A stretch of 64,000 nucleotides of DNA from NCBI GenBank assembly GCA_015680685.1, contig MNCI01017535.1, positions 441,016 through 505,015 of the forward strand. Reading direction: 5' to 3'. The notes beneath the pieces are model-generated. The model had not been told where the DNA came from, searched no databases, and saw nothing but the letters and a program-made list of their open reading frames with translations. The position numbers and the translations under genes are program-made. The stretch is from Gnetum montanum. Its lineage: Eukaryota > Streptophyta > Gnetopsida > Gnetales > Gnetaceae. This document shows, piece after piece, positions 20,835 through 30,440 of the stretch. The number at the start of each line of letters is the position of its first letter. Positions within the stretch are counted from its first letter, which is position 1.

Positions 20835-23048
20835 ATGGCCCCGAAACGTGGACAGCAGGAGAGTCCTACCCAAGGTGAAAGTAAAAGAGCTCAGAGAGGT
20901 GAAAGAAAAGGACTTGCCAGATGGTTTGGGTAGGCAGAAGGAGGAGCTACTATTGCACTTGAACAGGGATAACAACTCACGTTTCCCCAGGATTGTGCTC
21001 AAGCTATCCATGAGAAGTCCACATTTTCTATGGTGATTGTGGAATTGAACTTTGAATCATTCGCAGAGTTCACTCCTAAGGCCATTAGGGATCACCTCAA
21101 AGGGTCTCCCTTATGGCCTATCCTCTCTAAAAGTGGTGCCTGGTACCTAGGAGAGACGTACCAATTTTGGCACAATAGGGAGCAAGGCACCACTGTTAAT
21201 ATGTGTGGTATGATAGTTGACTTCTCTACACAAGCCATTTCAAAAGTATTAAACCTTCCAAATACAGGGCCCCAGGTTGCTCAGTTATCCACCCATTTAG
21301 ACCCCAATGTGCAAAAGTATTGGTTGGAGAAGGCTTATGGTAGAGATAAAGCATTTAGTGAATCGACGACGAAAGAGAGGGTTTACTTCAAAATCGGAAC
21401 ATATCACCTCTTCCCCACAAAGGGCTTAANGAAGCCTACTGTTTCGTTGGATCACACAAGGGGGGAAGTATCCATTCACATAGGAGGAGGGGAAAATAGA
21501 TGGTCACAACAGATCTTAGGAAACGCGACATCTTTCGAGGTGCAGTTAGAGACTCGTGAAGGGGCCACTATGGTGGTTATGCAACACTAGAATGCTGCAG
21601 GAGCTGTAGAAGTCATTGCAAACCACATCAAAGAATCCTTCAACATACCTGTTGTGCCACCGGCAGATCTCTCAAGAGCACAGGATGCTCAAACTTTGGC
21701 CAAAACCTCAATGACTCCTACGGAACATGAAGATGTGCTTGATAAATTACTTCAAACGGGAAAAGTAATGACGTCCCTATTTGACATCCCTCAAAATGTA
21801 ACAGCAATTTAGTCAGACCTCATTTCCACAAAGGGAAAGCTGGTCTTAATAGAAGTAAGGGCAGAGCATGTTGAAGCTGAAGTGCAGAAACTACAAGAGT
21901 AGCTCATGGCCTTTCAAGCAGCACAGCGGGACCCTTTGCAATTTGTTCCTGTAGAACAACTAGAAAACTTTAGAACCGAGCAACTAACAAAGTTAATCGT
22001 AGAGAATAAAAGGATGGTGGATGAAAAGGAGAAGGCTGTTTTGGATGCCTCCGCAACACAAGCGCAAACTCATGTGCATCTTAAGGCACTCAAGGCCTTG
22101 CAAGAAGAAAATAAACAGCTTGCAACTAACAATCTTTGGTTGACCACTATAGAAAAGCAAAAGAATGTTCTCAATGAACACTTTCATCAACTACGAGAAT
22201 AATTCATCCAGGTCAACCGACACGTAAGCTGTTTAGCCAAAGAAAATCAAACCCTCTCGATGGAGGAGGTACACGCCATTCATCAAAAGTAGGAGATTGA
22301 GATAAGCGTGTGGCAGAACAAGGCTAAACAACATGAGAAGCTGAAGGAGCACTTCCGCGATCAGGTAGGGATGTATAAACAAATCTTTGAAAAGGAGATC
22401 CATATGGCCAAGGCCCAAATCAACACTATCAGTGCTCAACACACTGATTAGCGAGCCATATTGGACACATATGCCTTCGCCCACCAAGCGAAAGTTAATA
22501 ACCGGGACCTGCACATTCAAGACTTGACAGAATACATGGAGTTGGCAAACTTAAGGTATGCCAACCTTTCCATGTTAACAGTAGGGCACCCGAGGTTAGA
22601 GCTCGAGCAGCAGGTAGCAACCACCCACATCAAATATGAAGCAGAATTTGCAGAATGTAAGAAGCTGTTGGAAAAACTACATGTTACAAATTCTGAACTT
22701 GAGGTGGTAAAAGCCAGCTACCAGGGACATAAGGATGTCGCAACTAACTTGGCTCGATGGCTAACAGATCTTCACGAATACAAGAACAAAGCCAGAGCCT
22801 ATGAGGAGGAACGATAGGTGTTTGCGGCTTGGTATGTCAAGGCCAACCAAATGTTCCCGCAACTACCCTGTCCGTGGGAGGTGCCGACTCCATCAAACAT
22901 TGGAACACTAGCATGGATGACACAAGACCCTCGAACTGAAGAGGAGAAACTCTAGGCCATACTTCAACATCATCAACCTTCAAAACCTGAAGCACAAGAC
23001 AAAGGGAAGACACCAATGGAGGAGCCATCACCACCAGGAACTACATGA
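20835..23048 (+). pseudogene. Inverted-unit ORF3: plant-transposon-protein domain plus coiled coil
   Basis: One reading frame runs from MAPKRGQQESP at 20835 to TGA at 23046, broken only by stop codons (for example TAG and TAA in 20930-20975) and by one N at 21430. Readable parts are 21030-21590 (VELNFESFAEFTP, WYLGETYQFWHN, VLNLPNTGPQ, GRDKAFSE), 21906-22202 (LENFRTEQL, LKALQEENKQL) and 22461-22817 (YMELANLRYANL, LEVVKASYQGHKD). The C-terminus is Pro-rich (KGKTPMEEPSPP). At the N about 495 bp present in the left copy (17131-17626), including the LPFPCLIRKLC motif, are missing. It runs opposite to its E2 neighbours. The coiled coil probably mediates self-association; this is inference. Confidence 0.75.
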
Positions 23049-23200
23049 GTTCCAAATTTTTGTAGTTGTAGTATATTCTGTGTGTGTTGTTATTTTGTTT
23101 TCTTCCCACACTATGGCATCATCCCAATACTTTTTCCATCTAATAATCCCATACCTATCCACTGTGTAATCACTGTAACTCGAGGACGAGTTTTTATTCA

Positions 23201-23212
23201 GTCGTGGGGGTA
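23201..23212 (+). other. 3' polypurine tract (inverted unit)
   Basis: GTCGTGGGGGTA sits directly before the LTR. The LTR's first base is C instead of T (CGATGGGACG), a simple transition. Confidence 0.75.
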
Positions 23213-24083
23213 CGATGGGACGTGATATCGCATGGGCCACGATATCACGTCAGCCACGATATCGCATCCCCCGCAATATTGCGTATGCGATATCGCATAT
23301 TCCCCTGCAATATCGCGTACATGATATCACAATCTATCGCCATGTCTATAAATAAGAGGCGACTCTCCCTTGTTTTACAACATTAGAGTTAGATTGTAGC
23401 TAAAATATGGTAGTTTTATCTCTCCAAAGATAGAATTATTTTCCAGTGTCTGCCCGTAATGTGGTGAATGTAATTGTACAGCATCCTTTATTCAAGTGTG
23501 ACGTACTTGGACACATACATGACCGGCAATAAAGATCAAGATTACTTCATCATTGCAGCATTCACTTTGTTTATTTATTTATTTAATTGTTATTTACTAC
23601 TTTCCTAGCTAATCTCTCTCACCCTTATCTCATGTTAGAATGTGGAATGAGTATGACTTGATTACGAGCTCTTAAGTGTGACTACTTGGTAACCCAGTAG
23701 CGTACCTAGGATCTGTGCTTGGTAACCCCAGTGATAGTCATGCACAAAGTCCAAGGTGTGTACGGATAATCAAGGAATGGATGCTCATCACACTTAGGCT
23801 AGATTAGATTCTTTTACTCTCTCTCTCCTAGATTAGCTAATTTAATATTACTTTCCACTGCCTTCAGGAGTAGCATTAGATTAGGAACACATCATACACC
23901 TCACTCTAGACTAAACCATACGTGACAAATATAATACTAGTCCAGGTGGGAAGATAGTGAACTGCAACCTAAGGATAACTATCTAGGTGCCACAACTAGT
24001 CCGTCTGTGGAGTTCGACCAGATTGCACGTGAAAAATGCTTGTATTCGTATGGTTGAGTGTAGGGGTACCTTGCCACTCATCA
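23213..24083 (+). repeat. LTR of the inverted unit, long GATATC array
   Basis: The LTR is 871 bp and ends TTGCCACTCATCA. U3 (23218-23340) has at least seven GATATC/CAATATCGCG units, the longest array in the window, then a TATA box TCTATAAATAAGAGG at 23345-23359. AATAAAG at about 23529 may be a polyadenylation signal. After the end comes TTGAT, which is not a PBS, so this is a 3' LTR. Confidence 0.8.
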
Positions 24084-24108
24084 TTGATGGGGAAGTCATG
24101 ATGACACA

Positions 24109-24232
24109 AACCTCTTGAAAATGTGGGAATGATGAGTGGCAAGGTAATGAAACCTAATACGGGGATGGTAACATTATTTGGCGCATGCATCATCCCCCTC
24201 TTGAAAACGTGGGAATCATGAGTGGCGAGGTA
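24109..24232. repeat. Local 87-bp duplication at an LTR border
   Basis: CCTCTTGAAAATGTGGGAA followed by TGATGAGTGGCAAGGTA at 24109-24145 recurs at 24196-24232 as CCTCTTGAAAACGTGGGAA plus TCATGAGTGGCGAGGTA. The upstream copy therefore holds only the terminal 17 bp of a minus-strand LTR. It is a tandem duplication of the junction or the scar of an earlier deleted LTR. Confidence 0.6.
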
Positions 24233-25135
24233 CCCCTACACTCAACCATACGAATACGAGCGTTACACGCATGATCCGGTCAAACTCCGTAGACTAAGTG
24301 CCTACATGCCTTATGAAACACTTGAGGTTAATCGTTCGCTGTCTTCCCAAACTTGTATTTTTCACAGTTGTATGGTTAAGTAAGTNATCTTCCCAAACTT
24401 GTATTTTTCACAGTTGTATGGTTAAGTAAGTCTGAGGTATGTGATTTTTATGTCTTTTATGTTTTATCTTCTATGATAATGAGGTGAAGGGTGAAGAGAC
24501 TAATTAACTAACTTTAACTAACTAAGCCTTAATTAACCTAGTATCAGTATTTGTTCCCACTTACCATTCACACCCTGAACCAATGCAACCTTGGTAACCA
24601 AACGCTATTCATTACTGGGATCACCAAGTGTAACACACATGCTCAAAGTGGTCGTACTGGGATCACCAAGCGTAACACATGTGCTCGAAGCAGTCATATT
24701 AAATGCACTTAACTAGGAGAGAAGGGTTGAGAGAGATTTAATGACTAATAAAGCATTTAAATGATAAATGATAAATAATAAATAATAGTAAATAAAGTCC
24801 TATTTAGCCTATTCCATGCACTGCAAAGTTTATCCAAGAAGTTTGTCTTTATTTCTATACACAAACTTGTGTTCAATTACAATATTTGCTCGAATAAAGA
24901 TCCATTCACTTTGGAGCTCCTACTGCGGGCACATGGAAATTATTCTATCTCTGGAGAGGTAAAACTGCTAGAGTTTTGCTATGGTCTAGGCCTAGAATGA
25001 GAAACAAGGAAGAGATGCCTCTTATTTATAGATTTGAAAGCGCACTGCGATATCGCATACGTGATATCACGTCTTCCCCTATGATATCGCGTACACGATA
25101 TCATAGTGCACCATCAAATCATGGCCCATGCATCA
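24216..25135 (-). repeat. Extra LTR of the E8-like subfamily inside E2
   Basis: On the minus strand it starts about TGATGCATGG and ends CCACTCATGA. Its R/U5 part (rc of TCCTACTGCGGGCACATGG) matches the E8 LTR (61575-61600) rather than E2, and U3 has GATATC palindromes. To its right comes TTACAGTGACTA, which resembles the internal 3' end of the family (ATTACACAGTGG), with the PPT itself missing. A single N at 24386 with about 45 bp duplicated flanks marks an unmerged contig join. Confidence 0.6.
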
Positions 25136-25157
25136 GTTACAGTGACTAAGAGGATGA

Positions 25158-25223
25158 CTCATCATTGGCGCTGTTGCCAGGGATCAGCCACTTGCTACAC
25201 TCTTCAACCAGCAACGACGCCAA
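25158..25223. repeat. Two primer-binding sites facing each other
   Basis: CATTGGCGCTGTTGCCAGGG (plus strand, about 25158-25177) and CCAGCAACGACGCCAA (minus-strand PBS, 25208-25223) form an inverted repeat with about 30 bp between. The right-hand site is in the correct position for the LTR at 25224-26000 (TTGGCGTCGTTGCTGG on the minus strand). The left-hand one adjoins a CTCATCA that looks like an LTR end, but no plus-strand LTR precedes it. Confidence 0.6.
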
Positions 25224-26000
25224 TGATGAGTGGTGAGGTACCCCTACACTCAACCATATGAATACGAGCGTTTTCATGTGCAATCCGGTCGAACTCCATA
25301 GATGGACTAGTTGTGGCACCTAGACAGTTATCCTTAGGTCATAGTTTGCTGTCTTCCCACCTAGACTAGTATTATATTTGTCACGTATGGTTTAGTCCAG
25401 AGTGAGGTGTATGATGTGTTCTTAATCTAATGCTACTCCTGAAGGCAATGAAAAGTAATATTAAATTAACTAATCTAAGAGAGAGAGAGAGAGAGAGTAA
25501 AAGAATCTAATCTAGCCTAAGTGCGATGAACATCCGTTCCTTGATTATCCATACACATCTTGGACTTTGTGCACGACTACCACTGGGATTACCAAGCGCA
25601 GATCCTAGGTACACTACTGGGTTACCAAGTAGTCACACTTAAATACTCGTAATCAAGTCATACTCATTCCGCATTTTAACATGAGTTTAAGGATGAGAGA
25701 GACTAATTAGGAAAGCAATAAATAACAATTAAATAAATAAATAAACAAATTGAATGCTGCAATGATGAAGTAATCTCGATCTTTATTGCCAGTCATGTGC
25801 GTGTCCAAGTACATCACACTCAAATAAAGAATGTCGTACAATTACATTCACCACACTGCGAGTAGACACAGGAAAAATAATCTATCTCTAGAGGGATCAA
25901 ACTACCAGATTTTAGCTATAATCTAACTCTAATGTTAAACAAGGGAGAGTCACCTCTTATTTATAGACATGGCAATAGACTGCAATATCGCGTCCCATCA
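25224..26000 (-). repeat. E2 middle LTR, shared by both units
   Basis: It is 777 bp, minus strand, TGATGGGACG to CTCACCACTCATCA. It has a PPT and internal 3' end on its right and a PBS-like sequence on its left, so it can act as 3' LTR of the right unit and 5' LTR of the left unit. U3 retains one CAATATCGCG unit. A GAGAGAGAGAGAGAG run at about 25482 is longer than in the sister LTRs. Confidence 0.8.
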
Positions 26001-26014
26001 TACCCCCACGACTA
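26001..26014 (-). other. 3' polypurine tract of E2 right unit
   Basis: TACCCCCACGACTA is the reverse complement of TAGTCGTGGGGGTA and abuts the LTR. Confidence 0.8.
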
Positions 26015-26168
26015 AATAAAAACTCGTCCTCGAGTTACAATGATTACACAGTGGATAGGTATAGGATTATTAGATGGAAAAAGAAATGGGATGATGTCAT
26101 AGTATGGGAAGGAAACAAAATAACAACACACACACAGAGAATATACTACAACTACAAAAATTTGGAAC

Positions 26169-28932
26169 TCATGTAATTCCTGGCGACGGTGGCTCCTCCA
26201 TTGGTGCCTTCCCTTTGTCTTGTGCTCCAGGTTTTGAAGGTTGATGATGTAAATTATGGCCTGGAGTTTCTCCTCTTTAGTTTGAGGGTCTTGTGCCATC
26301 CATGTTAGTGTTCCAATGTTTGACAAAGTCAACACCTCCCACGGATAGGGTAGTTGCGGGAACATCTAGTTGGCCTTGACATACCAAACCGCAAACACCT
26401 ATCATTCTTCCTCATAGGCTCTAGCTTTATTCTTGTATTCGTGAAGGTCCATTAGCCATCGAGCCAAGTTAATTGTGATATCTTTCTACCCCTGGTAGCT
26501 AGCTCTTACCACCTCAAGTTTAGAATTTGCAACATCCAATTTTTCTAACAGCTTCTTGCATTCTGCAAATTCTGCTTCGTATTTGATGTGGGTGGTTGCT
26601 ACCTACTGCTCGAACTCTGACCTCAGGCACCCTGCTGTTAACATGGCAAGGTTGACATATCTTAGGTTTGCCAACTCCATGTGCTCTATCAAGTTTTGAA
26701 TCTGTAGGTCCCTATTCTTAACTTCCGCTTGGTGGGCGAAGGCATATGTGTCCAATATGGCCGGCCAATTAGTGTGTTGAGCACTGATAGTGTTAATTTG
26801 GGCCTTGGCCATATGGATCTCATTTTCAAGGATCTGTTTCTACATCCCTACCTAATCACAGAAGTGCTCCTTCATCTTCTCATGTTGTTTAGCCTTGTTC
26901 TACCATGCGCTTATCTCAATCACCAACTTTTAACGAACGGCGTGTACCTCCTCCATCGAGAGGGTTCGATTTTCTCTGGCTAAACGGTTACGTCTCGGTT
27001 GACATAGATGAATTGTTCTCGTAGTTGATGAAAGTATTCATCGAGAACATTCTTTTGCTTTTCTACAGTGGTCAACTGAAGGTTTTCAATCGCAAGATGT
27101 TTATTTTCTTCTTACAAGGCCTTGATTGCCTTAAGATGTGCATGAGTTTGCGCCTGTGCTGCAAAGGCATCCCAAACAGCCTTCTCCTTTTCATCCACCA
27201 TCCTTTTATTCTCTACGATTAACTTTGTTAGTTGCTCAATTCTAAAGTTTTCTAGCTGGTCTGCAGGAACAAATTGCAGAGGGTCCCACTATGCTACTTG
27301 TAAGGCCACGAGCTACTCTTATAGTTTCTGCACTTTAGCTTCAGCATGCTCTGCCCTTACTTCTGTTAAGACCAGCTTCCCCTATGTGGAAATGAGGTCT
27401 GACTAAATTGTTGTGACATCCTAAGGGATGTCAAATAGGGATGTCATTACTTGCCCTGTTTGAAGCAATCGATCAAGCACATCCTCATGTTCCATAAGAG
27501 TCATTGAGGTTCCAGCTAAGGTTTGAGCATCCCATGCTCTTTTGAGATCTACCGATGGCACAACAAGTACATTGAAGGATTCCTTGATGTGGTCTACAAC
27601 CACTTCTACAACTCCCATGGCATTCTAGTGTTGCATGACCACCACAGTGGCCCCTTCACCATTCTCTAACTGCACCTAGAAAGATGCCGCATTTCCTGAG
27701 ATCTTTTATGACCATCTACTTTCCCCTCCTCCTGTGTAAATGGATACTTCCCCCCTTGTGTGATACAATGAAATAGTAGGCTACCTAGAATCATCGATGA
27801 CACAGAAGAGGTTTGTGTCATCATGACTTCCCTAACTGACCATCTCAATGATGGCCCTAAGATGGCTCATCGATGGTCTGTAGTCTTACGGTGGTGGCGG
27901 CTGATCCTGGCCTATGCTGGGCGCTGCTTCCTGTTGTTGGCTGGGACCCGTGGCTGGAGGTTGACTGGGTCTAGCCATATGTTCTTCTTCTTATTCTAGT
28001 CCTATCTCTTTGCCAATTCTTTTTCTTGGAGCTGGCGCCTCTAGCAATTCAGCATATAAAGCAATTTGAGCTTTTTGGAGGACGTCATTGGTGTATCCCT
28101 GAATACCAGCATGTTGGCAAAGCTTTCTGATAAGACAGGGGAAAGGCAACTCCATCTTCCCTATCTTTCATTCTTCGAACTGCCTTAGGATCTCCGTCAA
28201 ATATAGATGGGGTAGGTTAGCATTAACCTTTCCCATCAACACTACACATCCTCTAGCCGCATACGTTGATATCCTTTTTAAGCTCTTTGTGGGGAAGAGA
28301 TGATATGTTCCGATTTTGAAGTAAACCCTCTCTTCCGTCATCAATTCACCAAATGCTTTATCTCTGCCATAAGCCTTCTCCAACCAATCCTTTCTCACAT
28401 CAGGGTCTAAATGAGTGGATAACTGAGCAACCTGGGGCCCTATATTTGGAAGGTTTAACACTTCCGAAATTGCCTACGCAAAGAAGTCAACTATCACACC
28501 ACAAATATTAACAGTGGTCCTTTGCTCCCTATTATGCCAAAATTGGTACATCTCTCCTAGGTACCAGGCACCACTTTCAGAGAGGATAGGCCATAAGGGA
28601 GACCCTTTGAGGTGATCCCTAATGGCCTCAAGAGAAAACTCTGTGAATGATTCAAAGTTCAATTCCACAATCACCGCAACTTATGTGGACTTCTCATGGA
28701 TAGCTTAAACACAATCCTGGGGCAACGTGAGTTGTTGTCCTAGTTCAGGAACTGTAGCAGCTCCTCCTTCTGCTTGCCCAGACCATCCAATAGGAGATTC
28801 ATCTTGATGAATGCTGAATGATTGCTCCTCTTGTTCTACATGTTGTCCGGCAAGTCTTTATCTTCCACCTCTCCGAGCTCGTTTGCTTCCACCTTGGGTA
28901 GGACCTTCCTGTTGTCCAAGTTTCGGGGCCAT
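26169..28932 (-). pseudogene. E2 right ORF3: plant-transposon-protein domain plus coiled coil
   Basis: The start at 28932 gives MAPKLGQQEGPTQG right after the intron acceptor. The N-terminal domain is well preserved: 28674-28474 (VELNFESFTEFS, WYLGEMYQFWHNREQ) and 28461-28168 (MLNLPNIGPQVAQL, WLEKAYGRDKAFGEL, YFKIGTYHLFPT), then LPFPCLIRKLCQHAGI at about 28120. A linker with HTRGEVSIYTGGGESRWS (about 27750) and VDHIKESFNVLVVPS (27600) leads to the coiled coil (27250-26430: LENFRIEQLTKLIVENKR, YMELANLRYVNLAML). It ends in a Pro-rich tail with TGA at 26171-26169. Stops, mostly TAG for Gln or Trp, occur about every 60-100 codons. It is close to the left copy but clearly a separate, diverged sequence. 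Confidence 0.8.
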
Positions 28933-28998
28933 CTGCAATCACACGAGCCAAGCATTAGTAAGGTCATTTTTGAAGTTAATTTATACCTTAATACTTGT
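28933..28998 (-). other. Mini-intron before ORF3, donor mutated (E2 right)
   Basis: The acceptor GTGATTGCAG before ATGGCC is intact and the branch site reads TTACTAATGC. The donor position reads AAGACAAGT where the other units have AAGGTAAGC, so GT has been lost. Confidence 0.55.
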
Positions 28999-30440
28999 CT
29001 TAATTAATGATCTTATGTTATCACGTGTGATCGTGCCCAAAATTTTGTAATAATGAGTCCTATGACTTAGGTGGTTTCCATTTTAGTTTCCCAGTATACT
29101 TAGGGATTAAATGATTTTTAGGCGCAATAATTCTAAGTGTTATAGTTAATTACCCTAGCTAATGTCTTTTGGGCGATGATAAATTTCAAAAAAGTTAGGC
29201 ACTTTTCAGTAAGTGTCCCTCGCCCACGACTAAGCTGAACACTCCAGGTTCAAGCAGGTTCAAAAAAAATTAAAATCGAAGTACCAGCGAGCGAGATATA
29301 GTGAGAAAAGCAAGGGTCACTCAATTGCAAGTCGTAGAGAAAAATTTCAAAAACTTCCCTTGGTGAATGAAAAAATGAGGCTAAGTGTTGCGGGGGGTCC
29401 TTAGTGATGTGAGGCACAACAAAAAGACCAAATTTTGAAAGAGTTTTCTTGAAATAAACATTGTAATTTGAGGACATTGGCTATTATCAATGGTTCTAGA
29501 ACAATTGCATTACGTCCAAAGGCGTAATTAATGATGATGGTGTGGATTTTACCAATAAAACCTTGGGTGGTAAGAAAAAAGATATGTAATGGTATATTGA
29601 AACATTAAAATTCAGAGGGATAATAGTAGGGAAAGAAAATCAATTGAAAAAATTATGCTAAGGTAAGAAATGGTGTGTGTGCACTGTGTCGTAAGTGAGA
29701 ATTACAAAAGATTAAACAAGTGGATCCTCCCCAAAGCAAGTTCCAACCTATAATGCCCTTGTGTAACCACACTTAAAGTGTCCGTGGGCACTAGAAGGGT
29801 TAAATGTAATCCGCACTAACTCCACAAAACACACACATGTAAATATCACCGAAATGAGGTGAAATTTCTATGCTACATGGGACACGAGCTACAATTACAT
29901 GAACAGTGAGATGAGACGAACTATAGAAAGGGATCGTAGAGATTGGGACATGAGGTAACTGACCCAGGGCACAGTAAATCCTACGTGTAAAGCATGATTA
30001 AGTTGTCGTTACCCCATCGTTCCAAGATTAGGACCAAGTCCATTCCTCTAATCAGTGACATCGCATTGTTTCATACCATGATGAGCGACTATGAGAGTAC
30101 CATCACAACAAGGCGTATGATCACTTGGCGTTTTATGCAAGGGAGTGATTTTTTTTTTGTGGCACTTCCTTTTTGTTTTTCTCTTTTTTTTTCTTTTTTT
30201 TTTGAATACTGAATTCATATAAGCCGCCAACCTTTAGGCATGGATGCATGTCTATCCAGTGGGACCCCCTAGAATAGCATTAATTTTTGAGTGCCCTTTT
30301 GATTACTCTTACTCCCATTTTTCGTTAGATCTACAAGGATTTGAGTATAACCACGTTGCATGATAACTCCCACAGAGGTCACCAAAGAGAATCCACAAGT
30401 CCCCTTGATGTCACACCCTAATCATTCGCTCTTGGTCCAT
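28999..30440 (-). other. ORF3 leader and spacer (E2 right), internal promoter block absent
   Basis: No gene is supported. It matches the left unit (18394-20030) along its length except at 29391-29401, where the palindrome-plus-TATA block is missing and GCGGGGGGTCC stands instead. A T-rich stretch is at 30150-30210. The ACTAATTC-type leader around 29150-29290 parallels 18530-18720 without the assembly duplication. Confidence 0.6.
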
